The translations under genes and the position numbers were made by a program. Positions 16,329 to 25,468 of a stretch of 64,000 nt of DNA are shown here, one piece after another. The stretch spans positions 124,001 through 188,000 of the forward strand of contig CADALT010000001.1 of NCBI GenBank assembly GCA_902788785.1, read 5' to 3'. This DNA comes from an uncultured Ruminococcus sp. (GTDB lineage Bacteria > Bacillota > Clostridia > Oscillospirales > Ruminococcaceae). The notes below the pieces were generated by a model, which ran no database searches, was not told the DNA's origin, and saw nothing but the letters and a program-made list of their open reading frames with translations. Position 1 is the stretch's first letter. Each line of letters begins with the position of its first letter.

Positions 16329-18032
16329 ATGAAAAATACAAAGAGATATATAGCAGTTGTTACTTCGGTCATAATGGCAGTTTCAATGTTTACGGGATGT
16401 GGAGAAGCACAATCAGATACCGCTGTGACAAATGAACAGAAAAACGTTGGTCCAACAAACTCCCCACGTAAAAACAGCAATAAGAAAAACGATGAAATGA
16501 CTATGGGCGATACGGCAGAAGCTGATGATAATAATTTTGATAATGCTATAGGTGCAGAAGAAAACACCTATAACTTCTATAACAACTATGATGAATATGA
16601 ATATAACACCGAAGAGTACAACCATTATGCTGAGAACGGATTCAAGAAAGTTTCCGAAAATCCTCTGTCAACTTTCTCGACCGATGTTGATACCGCTTCC
16701 TTCACCAATGTAAGAAGAATGATAGAAAACGGTCAGCAGATATATCCCGATGCAGTAAGAACAGAAGAATTCATAAACTATTTCAAGTATGATTATCCCC
16801 AGCCCGAAGACGGTCACAAGATAGGCATTACCACCGAGCTTTCAGACTGCCCTTGGAACAAGGATGCTAAACTCATGCAGATAGGCCTGCAGGCAAAGGA
16901 CGTTGATGTACAGGATATCGACTCCAACATAGTATTCCTGATAGATGTCAGCGGATCAATGGCTGATGAGAACAAGCTTCCGCTTGTAACGAACGCATTT
17001 GCTATGCTGGCTGAAACACTGGGCGAAAATGACCGCATATCCATAGTTACTTATGCAGGCAGAGATACTGTTGAGCTGGCAGGTGAAAGCGGTGCGAATT
17101 ACAACAAGATAGCTAAGACTCTTGCAGGACTGACCGCAGGTGGCTCTACCGCAGGTGCAGCAGGCATAAATACAGCTTACGAGCTGGCACAGGAATACTT
17201 CATCGAAGGCGGCAACAACAGAGTTATTCTGGCTACAGACGGCGATCTGAACGTAGGTCTTTCATCTGAAAAAGAGCTTACTGAGCTTATCGAGAAAAAG
17301 AGAGACAGCGGGATCTATCTTTCCGTACTGGGCTTTGGTATGGGCAACTACAAGGATAACAAGCTTGAGGCACTGGCAGATCACGGCAACGGCAACTATG
17401 CTTACATAGACAGCATCGATGAGGCTGAAAGAGTGCTTGTTACCGAAATGAACGGTACTATGTTCACTGTTGCTAAGGACGCAAAGGTACAGGTAGAGTT
17501 CAACCCTGCAAATGTTGACAGTTATCGTCTTGTAGGTTACGAGAACAGACAGCTGGAAGATCAGGACTTTGAGGACGACACCAAGGACGCAGGTGATGTT
17601 GGCTCAGGTCAGCAGGTAACCGTTCTTTATGAGATAATCACGGTTGATAATGGCAAGGACAGTGATGAATCGAGAAGAACGCTGAAATATCAGGACGATG
17701 TGGATTATCCCGAGCCTGAAAAGGAACCTGCCGAGGGCGACCTTGACAAGGAACTGCTGACAGTTTCTGTAAGATACAAGGAAAAGGATGAGGACGAAAG
17801 CAAGCTTACCGATAAGGCTGTAATGCTTTCAAGCTATGATAAGAAAATGTCCGACAATATGAAGCTTGCTTGTGCCGCTGCAATGTTCGCAAAGACACTG
17901 GGCAACTCCGAGGATAAATTCACTGTAAATGAGATAAGAGACTACGCTAAGGGTCTGAATCTCGATGCGGAAGAACTGCTGAAAATGCTCAACAATTATG
18001 AGGATAATTACGGCGAAAGAGCCTACGAATAA
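16329..18032 (+). CDS. VWA-domain lipoprotein (YfbK-like)
   Basis: 567 residues from the ATG at 16329 behind AAAGGA. The signal peptide ends in the lipobox FTGC. Residues 25-100 are an Asn/Asp/Glu/Tyr-rich spacer (NNYDEYEYNTEEYNHY). ENPLSTFSTDVDTASF opens the conserved N-terminal part of YfbK-type proteins. The VWA domain carries the MIDAS metal site DVSGSM at residue 206 with LATDGDLN later, and the C-terminal 180 residues match the YfbK C-terminal region (YEIITVDNG, LLTVSVRYKEKDED, LACAAAMFAKTLG). It should sit outside the membrane and bind a ligand through a divalent metal. It follows the ECF sigma and membrane-partner genes, so it may sense or remodel the envelope under that sigma factor. 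Confidence 0.9.
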   Translation: MKNTKRYIAVVTSVIMAVSMFTGCGEAQSDTAVTNEQKNVGPTNSPRKNSNKKNDEMTMGDTAEADDNNFDNAIGAEENTYNFYNNYDEYEYNTEEYNHYAENGFKKVSENPLSTFSTDVDTASFTNVRRMIENGQQIYPDAVRTEEFINYFKYDYPQPEDGHKIGITTELSDCPWNKDAKLMQIGLQAKDVDVQDIDSNIVFLIDVSGSMADENKLPLVTNAFAMLAETLGENDRISIVTYAGRDTVELAGESGANYNKIAKTLAGLTAGGSTAGAAGINTAYELAQEYFIEGGNNRVILATDGDLNVGLSSEKELTELIEKKRDSGIYLSVLGFGMGNYKDNKLEALADHGNGNYAYIDSIDEAERVLVTEMNGTMFTVAKDAKVQVEFNPANVDSYRLVGYENRQLEDQDFEDDTKDAGDVGSGQQVTVLYEIITVDNGKDSDESRRTLKYQDDVDYPEPEKEPAEGDLDKELLTVSVRYKEKDEDESKLTDKAVMLSSYDKKMSDNMKLACAAAMFAKTLGNSEDKFTVNEIRDYAKGLNLDAEELLKMLNNYEDNYGERAYE

Positions 18033-18069
18033 TAAACTTTGATATTATCCCTGAAATGAACGTATAGCC

Positions 18070-18113
18070 AACTGCCCTGTTCGCTGATAACAGCTAACGG
18101 GGCAGTTATTTTT
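18070..18113 (+). terminator. Terminator of the sigma/VWA operon
   Basis: AACTGCCC (18070-18077) pairs with GGGCAGTT (18100-18107), continuing inward as GTT/AAC and GCTG/CAGC with single mismatches; T-rich tail. Confidence 0.85.
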
Positions 18114-18117
18114 GGAC

Positions 18118-18146
18118 TTTACTTTTGTTTAAAAATGTGATATAAT
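18118..18146 (+). promoter_or_regulatory. SigA-type promoter of the MarR operon
   Basis: TTTACT (18118-18123), 17 bases, TATAAT (18141-18146). Confidence 0.6.
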
Positions 18147-18182
18147 CACTATTGCAGAACCGTACAGCAAGGAGATGTAGAA

Positions 18183-18629
18183 ATGGAAAACGATATACGC
18201 ACAAAATGTATAATGAAGTTTTATGAGATATACCCGCTGAGCCGAAAGATCGTGTTTGATACCTTTGACAGAAAGAAATATCATCTTACAAGGACTCAGC
18301 AGATAATAATCCTTTCGCTGTCAGTATCTAAAACGCTTACAATGTCACATCTTGCAGCCAGAATAAATACCTCAAATGAACAGGCTACAAGGGCTGTATC
18401 GCAATTGGTGGATATGGGATTTGTTGTAAGAGAGCATGACCGTGAGAACAGGCGGCTCGTAAACATATCGCTGACAGATAAGGCAGAGGGGCTTTTAAAA
18501 CAGATGAAGTCTGATATACATGATGAGCTGATAAAGAGGTTCAAAGAGGTCTCGGATGATGATATGGATAAGCTGTATGAGGCGCTGCAGCAGGTCAGTG
18601 AAATACTAAAGAAGGTGGCAGACGAATGA
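18183..18629 (+). CDS. MarR-family transcriptional regulator
   Basis: 148 residues. The winged helix is clear: LTRTQQIIILSLSVSKTLTM, then MSHLAARINTSNEQATRAVS as the recognition part, and DMGFVVREHDRENRRLVNIS as the wing (D-R-x-NRR). The flanking helices make the dimer. It has an AAGGAG site at 18171. A coding region for a small Cys-rich protein overlaps its stop by four bases, so both are made together. Such pairs are usually self-regulated; no operator is obvious besides the promoter region. Confidence 0.85.
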   Translation: MENDIRTKCIMKFYEIYPLSRKIVFDTFDRKKYHLTRTQQIIILSLSVSKTLTMSHLAARINTSNEQATRAVSQLVDMGFVVREHDRENRRLVNISLTDKAEGLLKQMKSDIHDELIKRFKEVSDDDMDKLYEALQQVSEILKKVADE

Positions 18630-18820
18630 AAAAGAAAGCAAACAAATATACTTCCTGTGACACCTGCAATAACAATGTTTATGATGAAGAACTTGAATGC
18701 TGGTGCTGCGAAGTCGATCTTGATGAAGATGAGGTCTACAGGCTCATGAATGAACCACACTATTCATGCCCGTATTACAGATCTGATGATGACTATGCGA
18801 TAGTCCGTAAACAAAACTAA
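18626..18820 (+). CDS. Small Cys-rich acidic protein (DUF6472-like)
   Basis: 64 residues with an ATGA overlap with the MarR gene. Cys pattern: SCDTCNNNVYD, ECWCCEVDLDEDE, SCPYYRSDDDY, giving six Cys in about 45 residues and suggesting a zinc or iron-sulfur site. By memory this resembles the small DUF6472 family found across Clostridia, often of unknown role. Coupling to a MarR regulator raises the idea that it modulates that regulator or responds to the same signal, but this is inference. Confidence 0.7.
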   Translation: MKKKANKYTSCDTCNNNVYDEELECWCCEVDLDEDEVYRLMNEPHYSCPYYRSDDDYAIVRKQN

Positions 18821-18831
18821 AGACCGATAAG

Positions 18832-18867
18832 CCTCTTGTGTACCTGATATTGCGCAAGAGGTATTTT
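18832..18867 (+). terminator. Terminator of the MarR operon
   Basis: CCTCTTG (18832-18838) pairs with CAAGAGG (18855-18861), then TATTTTATT. Confidence 0.7.
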
Positions 18868-18882
18868 ATTGAGTTTTTTTAT

Positions 18883-18911
18883 TTGACTAATCTTCACGAA
18901 TATGGTAAAAT
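18883..18911 (+). promoter_or_regulatory. SigA-type promoter for the spermidine-synthase-like gene
   Basis: TTGACT (18883-18888), 17 bases, TAAAAT (18906-18911). Confidence 0.65.
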
Positions 18912-18952
18912 ATATAAGTGTGTTTATAGTCTAAAATACAGAAAGGAACATT

Positions 18953-20569
18953 ATGAAAGAAAATCAAACTAAAGGGATACTCAGCAGCAAGCTGTATCTG
19001 TATCTCACGGAATTTTTTGCCGGAATGTCGGTAATGGCAGTCGAACTGGGAGCAAGCAGGCTTTTAGCGCCTTATTTCAGCTCATCACAGATAGTCTGGA
19101 CCATAATCATCGGAACTATCATGATAGCGATGGCACTCGGAAACTATTTTGGCGGAAAAAGCGCCGATAAAGATCCCGATCCGGACAGACTTTATAAAAG
19201 AGTGCTGCTTTCGGCTGTATGGATAGCTGCTATACCATTTGTGGGGAAAATGGTTATACTTGGAGTGTCAGCACTGCTGGTAGTGACGATAAGTACAAAT
19301 TTCCTGATCTGGGCTGCATTCCTGGCGTGCATGATAGTATTCGTCTTCCCTCTTTTCCTGCTGGGTACGGTCACACCGTCACTGGTAAAATACACCACTG
19401 ACAGTCTGGACGATAACGGTAAAACGGTGGGAACTCTGGGAGCTTTCAACACAGTAGGCAGTATCATCGGAACATTCGCACCGACTTTTATCACCATACC
19501 GTCCGTGGGCACATCAGTAACATTCCTGATCTTCTCGGGCATATTGCTGGCACTTGGTTTAGTTTACTTTATCTCGTGCAAAAGAAGCACAGTCAGGGTC
19601 ATTGTGTGTACAGTGCTGTTCCTGATATGCTGTTTAGTCAGCACAAGGCTTGGATTTGCTTTCTGGGAAAAGGGACTGACCTTTGAGGGCGAATCGGTAT
19701 ACAACTATTTGCAGGTAAAAGAGAACGATAAGGAAGTTGCACTTTCGACGAACGTGCTGTTCGGCATACAGTCCATATATATGAAAGACGGCGGACTCAC
19801 AGGGCTTTATTATGATACTGCAATGGCTGCACCTCTTATGAGCGAGGGCGAGAATATATCCTCTAAGAATATGCTGATACTGGGCATGGGTACAGGTACC
19901 TATGCTAAACAGTGCAGGACATATTTTGATGGTATAAGCGTTGAGGGTGTTGAGATCGACGATAAGATAACAGATCTTGCTCATGAATATTTTGAGCTTG
20001 ACAGTGACATCAAAGTAACGACTTACGACGGCAGAGCATTTTTGCAGGCAGTAAACCGTAAAAATGAGGTCAAATACGATGTTATAATGGTGGACGCTTA
20101 TCAGGATATCACCATACCATTCCAGATGTCATCGGTAGAGTTTTTCTCTTTGGTGAGAGATGCTTTAAAACCAGGCGGAGTTATGGTGGTCAATATGAAT
20201 ATGCATTCTGATAAGGAAGGCAGCATCAACGATCATCTCAGCGACACTATCGCATCGGTATTCAGTGAGGTTTATATCACTCCCGTACACGGCACAACAA
20301 ACCGTGAGCTTTTTGCATCAAACGATAAAGCGATGACCGAACATTTCAGAAAAAACATCCAAAGCCTTAAAGATGCCGATCTCAAAGCGCTGATGCAGGA
20401 AGTCAGCACAGATATGCAGCGCTACGAGAGCGGCGGAAGACTTCTTACTGATGACAAAGCACCTGTTGAACTGCTTGGCATGGAGGTCATAGATGATCTT
20501 ATATCCGATGAACTTCAATACTACAAAAAAGCATTTAAGGAAGATGGCATAAAGGGCATAACAGGTTAA
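18953..20569 (+). CDS. Membrane-anchored spermidine synthase-like protein
   Basis: 538 residues behind AAAGGAA. The first 220 residues hold about seven membrane helices (start TEFFAGMSVMAVELGASRLL, typical of the fused MFS/spermidine-synthase group). The rest is a soluble Rossmann methyltransferase-like domain: LGMGTGTYAKQC is the aminopropyl-donor/SAM loop, VEGVEIDDKITDLAHEYF the acidic ribose contact, and VDAYQDITIPFQMSS replaces the catalytic GGxD-type region. Members of this family are widespread and their substrates are mostly unproven; polyamine synthesis is possible but not shown. Monocistronic. Confidence 0.8.
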   Translation: MKENQTKGILSSKLYLYLTEFFAGMSVMAVELGASRLLAPYFSSSQIVWTIIIGTIMIAMALGNYFGGKSADKDPDPDRLYKRVLLSAVWIAAIPFVGKMVILGVSALLVVTISTNFLIWAAFLACMIVFVFPLFLLGTVTPSLVKYTTDSLDDNGKTVGTLGAFNTVGSIIGTFAPTFITIPSVGTSVTFLIFSGILLALGLVYFISCKRSTVRVIVCTVLFLICCLVSTRLGFAFWEKGLTFEGESVYNYLQVKENDKEVALSTNVLFGIQSIYMKDGGLTGLYYDTAMAAPLMSEGENISSKNMLILGMGTGTYAKQCRTYFDGISVEGVEIDDKITDLAHEYFELDSDIKVTTYDGRAFLQAVNRKNEVKYDVIMVDAYQDITIPFQMSSVEFFSLVRDALKPGGVMVVNMNMHSDKEGSINDHLSDTIASVFSEVYITPVHGTTNRELFASNDKAMTEHFRKNIQSLKDADLKALMQEVSTDMQRYESGGRLLTDDKAPVELLGMEVIDDLISDELQYYKKAFKEDGIKGITG

Positions 20570-20574
20570 GAAAT

Positions 20575-20611
20575 ATCCCCGAAAGCTGTAGATATCACAG
20601 CTTTCGGGGAT
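20575..20611. terminator. Bidirectional terminator between convergent genes
   Basis: A perfect 15-bp stem (20575-20589 with 20597-20611) with a T-rich tail on the plus strand. It separates the spermidine-synthase-like gene from glgB. Confidence 0.85.
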
Positions 20612-20615
20612 CATT

Positions 20616-22394
20616 TTATTTTCGTTTGATTATAGAACAGCTGAGGGGTGCCAGTTTTAATGCAAGGGAATATCCCCTGCTGCGAAGATCACTGTTCAGA
20701 CAGTTAGAACCTGCATAGATATCTTTGTCAGAATTGAGTATCTCCTCATACTCACCGTCTTGCTCGACCTTTAGAGTATATTTCTGTGCCAGCCCCGAAA
20801 AGTTGAATACAAAATAGATACCGCCGCCAAAGCCGTTTCGTCTTACAAAAGCGTATATGGACTGGCTGCTGTTATTGGCATCTATCCAGCGGAAATAGTT
20901 TGAGTTATAGTCATTGGTGTAAAGCTCGGGGTTATCAAGATAAATGTGGTGCAGTTCTTTGAGATAATGGTGCACTGAATCGTGAGCGGGATATGTCAGC
21001 AAATTCCAGCCAAGCTCTTTTTCATGCCTCCATTCCATATATTCGGCTATCTCGTTGCCCATGAAATTAAGCTTTTTCCCGGGGTGTCCGAACTGAAAAG
21101 TATACAGACATTTTATCGTGGCTATCTTTTCTTCGTGTTTGCCGAAACATTTATCCAGCATAGTCTGTTTGCCGTGTACGACCTCATCATGTGAATAGGG
21201 CAGGATAAAAAGATCATTGTAGAAATAACTCATGGAAAATGTCATTTTATTATGATGCGCACGGCGCTCATAAGGCGGAGTTTTGATGTAATTTATGGTA
21301 TCATGCATAAAGCCCAGATCCCATTTATAATCAAAACCAAGCCCTCCGAATTCCACGGGAGCTGTCACCTTGCCGTGATCGGTGGAATCCTCAGCAAACA
21401 GCATAACATCAGGGTGACGTTTACTGATGGAGTAATTAGTATTCTTCAAGAACCATATGCCAGTATCATTTATGGGGCTGTCCTTATGACCGTGTTTATA
21501 GATGAGGTTAGCTACAGCATCATAGCGCAGACCATCAACATGATATTTTTCTATCCAGAAATTTATAGATGATTTTACAAAGCTTAGCACATGTGGTTTG
21601 CTGTAATCGAACAAAGCTGTACCCCACTCGGAAAAACGCTCGTCCTCACGATCGCTTTCAAAAAGAAAACCGCCGTCATAGATATGCAGTGCAAAGAAAT
21701 CCGTTACAAAATGCACAGGGACAAAATCAAGTATAACGCCTATACCTGCACGGTGACAGGCATCAATAAACCTCATCAGCCCTGCAGGTTCACCGTAACG
21801 TGAAGTAGCCGCATAATACCCTGTTACCTGATATCCCCAAGAACCGTCAAATGGATATTCTGTCAGCGGCATAAGCTCGATATGAGTATAACCCATTTCC
21901 TTAACATAAGGAATGAGCAGGTCGGTCATCTCATCGTAAGTATAAAGCCTGTCATCATCGGGACTATCACATTTAGTCCTCCACGAACCAAAATGCACCT
22001 CATAGATATTCATAGGCTTATCAAAGCATTTATCACGTCTTGCGATCCATTCGCTGTCGTGCCATTCATGACAGTCGATATCATAAACTCTTGATGCGTT
22101 TTTGGGTCTGACTTCGCTGTAAAAAGCAAAGGGGTCGGAACGATAATGACGCTGGAGAGACTGAGTCGTGATGATAAACTGGTAAATATCTCCGTTCTTT
22201 ACGTCCGGCAGAACAGTTTCCCACAAGCCGCAGTCATCTCGTTTCATATCATATTCAGAACCATTGAGCATAAGCGTGACATTCCTTGCGTGGGGAGCAT
22301 ATGTGGCAAAGCGCACTCCCCCATCAATAAAATGTGCACCGAAATATTCATAAGCGTTGAGAGACAGACCTTCAAGAAAATCGTTGATGATCAT
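20616..22394 (-). CDS. glgB: 1,4-alpha-glucan branching enzyme (GH13)
   Basis: 592 residues. An N-terminal CBM48-like domain (VRFATYAPHARNVTLML) is followed by MNIYEVHFGSW and the GH13 barrel with its four classic regions: DFVPVHF, GLRYDAVANLI (Asp nucleophile), LFAEDST (Glu acid/base) and YSHDEVVHGK. SHDEVVHGK and MNIYEVHFGSW mark branching enzymes rather than amylases. It should form alpha-1,6 branches in glycogen in the cytoplasm. It is shorter than the E. coli enzyme because the first N-terminal domain is missing, as in many Firmicutes. There is no other glycogen gene beside it. Start ATG at 22394 with AAGGA about ten bases upstream. Confidence 0.93.
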   Translation of the reverse strand: MIINDFLEGLSLNAYEYFGAHFIDGGVRFATYAPHARNVTLMLNGSEYDMKRDDCGLWETVLPDVKNGDIYQFIITTQSLQRHYRSDPFAFYSEVRPKNASRVYDIDCHEWHDSEWIARRDKCFDKPMNIYEVHFGSWRTKCDSPDDDRLYTYDEMTDLLIPYVKEMGYTHIELMPLTEYPFDGSWGYQVTGYYAATSRYGEPAGLMRFIDACHRAGIGVILDFVPVHFVTDFFALHIYDGGFLFESDREDERFSEWGTALFDYSKPHVLSFVKSSINFWIEKYHVDGLRYDAVANLIYKHGHKDSPINDTGIWFLKNTNYSISKRHPDVMLFAEDSTDHGKVTAPVEFGGLGFDYKWDLGFMHDTINYIKTPPYERRAHHNKMTFSMSYFYNDLFILPYSHDEVVHGKQTMLDKCFGKHEEKIATIKCLYTFQFGHPGKKLNFMGNEIAEYMEWRHEKELGWNLLTYPAHDSVHHYLKELHHIYLDNPELYTNDYNSNYFRWIDANNSSQSIYAFVRRNGFGGGIYFVFNFSGLAQKYTLKVEQDGEYEEILNSDKDIYAGSNCLNSDLRSRGYSLALKLAPLSCSIIKRK

Positions 22395-22508
22395 TACGTA
22401 ACACTTCCTTTGCTATAAAATAAGTAGTCCAAGATCTCGAAAACTACGGCTTAATACGACAGCCGTAAAAATAATGTGTTATCTGATATAAATATTTACT
22501 GAATTTAC

Positions 22509-22536
22509 TTGATTTTTTCTGGAATTGTGATATAAT
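22509..22536 (+). promoter_or_regulatory. SigA-type promoter for the TetR regulator
   Basis: TTGATT (22509-22514), 16 bases, TATAAT (22531-22536). Confidence 0.6.
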
Positions 22537-22596
22537 TATAATGTTAAGGATATATCAAAGATTATATTCTTTTAATTTCACGAAAGGAAAAGATAG

Positions 22597-23157
22597 ATGT
22601 CTACTTCCACAATTACCAAAACAGCACTGTGCAATGCACTTAAAGAATTGTGCTGTCAGAAGGATTATGAAAAGATATCCATATCCGATATAACAGGCTT
22701 CTGCGGAATGAACCGCCAGTCTTTTTACTACCATTTTCAGGATAAAGAACAGCTGCTGTCATACATATATTACAACGAGCTCTTCAAGAATATAACCAGA
22801 GGTGTCAATTACGACAACTGGTATGAAAGACTTGAGGGATTTCTTGAAAATATGCAGAAAGACCGCACATTTTATTCAAACACCCTGAAAAGCAACGAGA
22901 AAACCTTTGAGAAATACCTTTTCCAGAGTATGCACAGGATGTTCCTGCGCTTTTTCTACCATGCGGTGGCCAACACCAGAAAACGCAGCGAGAAAGCCAA
23001 GGTATTTGCTGATTTCTACTCACACGGTTTCTGCGGTATGATAATAGACTGGGCTGCGGGCGGTATGAAAGTATCTCCGCATACAGTCATGCTGCAAATG
23101 AAAGAACTTGCATTCGAGAATGTTAGCATCGGTAAAGGCTTCATCGAAAATCTGTAA
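22597..23157 (+). CDS. TetR-family transcriptional regulator (DhaS-like)
   Basis: 186 residues. The N-terminal HTH reads ALCNALKELCCQKDYEKISI then DITGFCGMNRQSFYYHFQDK, the TetR signature. The C-terminal domain (DRTFYSNTLKSN, FYSHGFCGMIIDWAAGGMK) is the type found in DhaS and related TetR_C_3 regulators, where it binds a small ligand. It is divergent from glgB but about 200 bases apart and has its own promoter and terminator, so the target is not evident from context. Confidence 0.85.
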   Translation: MSTSTITKTALCNALKELCCQKDYEKISISDITGFCGMNRQSFYYHFQDKEQLLSYIYYNELFKNITRGVNYDNWYERLEGFLENMQKDRTFYSNTLKSNEKTFEKYLFQSMHRMFLRFFYHAVANTRKRSEKAKVFADFYSHGFCGMIIDWAAGGMKVSPHTVMLQMKELAFENVSIGKGFIENL

Positions 23158-23166
23158 TAAACATAT

Positions 23167-23205
23167 ATACACGGTGTTGCTTTTAAGGTATACCGTGTAT
23201 TTTTG
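23167..23205 (+). terminator. Terminator of the TetR gene
   Basis: A 9-bp stem (23167-23175 with 23192-23200) followed by TTTTT. Confidence 0.8.
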
Positions 23206-23337
23206 AGCCTGTGCTTTCTATATAATGATTATAGTATAAAACTGACCTAAAGTCAATAATTTTTTTCAAAAAACAGCTTAGAATGTATCATACACGAGTT
23301 TACTTATTAACAAACGGTTAAATGATAAAAACTGCCC

Positions 23338-23366
23338 TTGACAAAAGGGTGGCAATGGTGTATAAT
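23338..23366 (+). promoter_or_regulatory. Consensus promoter of the leuA T-box leader
   Basis: TTGACA (23338-23343), 17 bases, TATAAT (23361-23366). Confidence 0.85.
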
Positions 23367-23372
23367 AATTCT

Positions 23373-23645
23373 ATAATATTTGAATGGCATCGAGAGGAAA
23401 AAAAGCACTTTCCTGCATCTTCAGAGAACTGTCGTTTGGTGTGAGACAGCGTTCGGGCAGTGTCATAACTCATCCTTGAGCCGGTATGGTGAAAATTTCA
23501 GTAGCTGTGCCCGGGGTTCTCCCGTTACAGAGATACGCATTTGTTGATGCGGCTGAGGTGTACAGTGTGAGCTGTACATGAATGAGAGTGGTAACACGGG
23601 TATTTCGCTCGTCTCTATTATTTTAGAGACGGGCGTATTTTAGTT
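23373..23645 (+). promoter_or_regulatory. T-box riboswitch leader, leucine type, controlling leuA
   Basis: The 350-base gap before leuA holds a typical T-box leader. The T-box sequence is at 23584-23600 (GAGAGTGGTAACACGGG) with TGGT at 23589-23592, which pairs with a tRNA ending in A-CCA, as leucine tRNA does. The terminator stem follows (23606-23617 with 23624-23635) and a TATTTT tail. In the stem I region a CTC triplet at 23469-23471, followed by A, is the likely specifier codon for leucine; this reading is inferred, not folded. Uncharged leucine tRNA should stop termination and switch leuA on. Confidence 0.88.
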
Positions 23646-23728
23646 TTTCGAGTGAACTGTCAATATTGATCTGCTCAAAATATTCAGAATAATAAAGTAA
23701 ATAAATTTCTGCTAAGGAGGATATAAAT

Positions 23729-25396
23729 ATGAAAAACGCTGAAAAGTACACAAGAGGATATTATCTCCCCCCCGTTAGATGCATGAAGTGGGCTGAAAAG
23801 GATTATATAGACCATGCGCCTGCTTGGTGCTCGGTTGACCTGAGAGACGGAAATCAGGCACTTATCATACCCATGAGCCTGGAGGAAAAGCTTGAATTTT
23901 TCAAGAAACTCGTAGATATCGGTTTCAAGGAGATCGAGATAGGCTTCCCTGCTGCTTCCGAGACAGAATATGAGTTCTGCCGCACACTGATAGAAAAGAA
24001 TATGATACCTGATGATGTTACCATACAGGTACTGACACAGTCAAGAGAACACATCATCAAGAAGACCTTTGAGGCTATCGACGGCGCTAAGCACGCTGTT
24101 GTTCATCTTTACAACTCCACATCTGTTGCACAGAGAGAACAGGTATTCAGAAAATCCAAGGAAGAGATCATCAAGATCGCTACTGTAGGTGCTGAACTCT
24201 GCAAAGAGTATAAAAAGACTGCAAAGGGTCATGTTACATTTGAGTATTCACCCGAAAGCTTCACAGGTACAGAGCCTGAGTTCGCTATGGAGATCTGCAA
24301 CGCTGTTATTGATATCTGGGAGCCTGATGCTGATAATAAGGTCATCATCAATCTGCCTGTAACTGTTGAGATGTCACTCCCTCACGTTTATGCACAGCAG
24401 GTGGAATATATGTGTCAGACCCTCCACAACAGAGAGAACCTGATAATCTCCCTCCATCCTCATAATGACAGAGGTACAGGCATCGCAGATACCGAGCTCG
24501 GTCTGCTGGCAGGTGCTGACAGAGTTGAGGGTACTTGCTTTGGCAACGGTGAGAGAACAGGTAACGTTGATATCGTTACACTGGCGCTCAATATGTATAC
24601 ACACGGTGTTGAGCCCGGTCTTGACTTTACCGATCTGCCTTCTCTGATAGAGCTTTATGAGAGAGTTACAAGAATGAAGGTATATGACAGACAGCCTTAT
24701 TCGGGCACACTTGTATATGCTGCTTTCTCGGGTTCACATCAGGATGCTATCGCAAAGGGCATGAAGTGGCGTGAAGAAAAGGATGACAAGCACTGGACCT
24801 GTCCTTATCTTCCCATTGATCCCCATGATGTCGGCAGAGAGTATGAGGGCGATGTTATACGTATCAACTCGCAGTCAGGCAAGGGCGGCATAGGCTTCAT
24901 ACTTGAACAGCAGTATGGTTACGATCTGCCTAAGGCTATGAGAGAGAACTTCGGCTACAAGGTAAAGGATATATCCGATAAGGCTCACAAGGAGCTGAGC
25001 AGAAGCGAGGTACACCAGATATTCAAGGAGACTTACCTGAATATCAATACGCCTATCGATATACTCGAAGCTCACTACACACAGAAAGCAGACGATCTCA
25101 TCGGTGCAACTGTAAAGGCTGTTATAAACGGCAAGGAAGTTGAATGCAGTGCCGATGGAAACGGCAGACTTGATGCTGTTGCAAATGCACTTACCACAGA
25201 GATCGGTATGGAGATCAACGTGGATACTTACACAGAGCACGCACTCGAAAGAAAGACTACCTCCGAGGCTTGCTCATATGTCGGCATCAATGTGAATGAC
25301 AAGATCTTCTGGGGTGTCGGCAGACATTCGGATATTATCGTATCATCTGTAAGAGCGCTTGTTTCCGCTGTGAACAATGCACTTACAAATAAGTAA
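23729..25396 (+). CDS. leuA: 2-isopropylmalate synthase
   Basis: 555 residues, the first committed step of leucine synthesis: acetyl-CoA plus 2-oxoisovalerate gives 2-isopropylmalate. The HMGL-like barrel has SVDLRDGNQAL (metal Asp and catalytic Arg), SLHPHNDRGTG (metal His pair) and GTCFGNGERTGNVDIV. NSQSGKGGIGFILEQQYG starts the linker, and the C-terminal domain of about 110 residues is the leucine-binding regulatory domain. It belongs to the longer LeuA type (Corynebacterium/yeast-like length and N-terminus). It has a strong GGAGG site and a leucine T-box in front, so it is controlled both by tRNA charging and probably by feedback. No other leu genes follow. Confidence 0.95.
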   Translation: MKNAEKYTRGYYLPPVRCMKWAEKDYIDHAPAWCSVDLRDGNQALIIPMSLEEKLEFFKKLVDIGFKEIEIGFPAASETEYEFCRTLIEKNMIPDDVTIQVLTQSREHIIKKTFEAIDGAKHAVVHLYNSTSVAQREQVFRKSKEEIIKIATVGAELCKEYKKTAKGHVTFEYSPESFTGTEPEFAMEICNAVIDIWEPDADNKVIINLPVTVEMSLPHVYAQQVEYMCQTLHNRENLIISLHPHNDRGTGIADTELGLLAGADRVEGTCFGNGERTGNVDIVTLALNMYTHGVEPGLDFTDLPSLIELYERVTRMKVYDRQPYSGTLVYAAFSGSHQDAIAKGMKWREEKDDKHWTCPYLPIDPHDVGREYEGDVIRINSQSGKGGIGFILEQQYGYDLPKAMRENFGYKVKDISDKAHKELSRSEVHQIFKETYLNINTPIDILEAHYTQKADDLIGATVKAVINGKEVECSADGNGRLDAVANALTTEIGMEINVDTYTEHALERKTTSEACSYVGINVNDKIFWGVGRHSDIIVSSVRALVSAVNNALTNK

Positions 25397-25419
25397 GATA
25401 ATTATTCTGTAAAAAAATC

Positions 25420-25460
25420 AAGCCATCGTATTTTATCAATGTAAAATACGATGGCTTTTT
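25420..25460. terminator. Bidirectional terminator between leuA and mtaB
   Basis: A 16-bp perfect stem (25420-25435 with 25442-25457), flanked by A-run and T-run, so it can serve both convergent genes. Confidence 0.9.
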
Positions 25461-25468
25461 ATGATAAG

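Noticed and set aside
22445..22467. Hairpin TACGGCT/AGCCGTA before glgB as a terminator
   Set aside because: The T-run is on the wrong side for either neighbouring gene; it may be a leader structure, but nothing more can be said.
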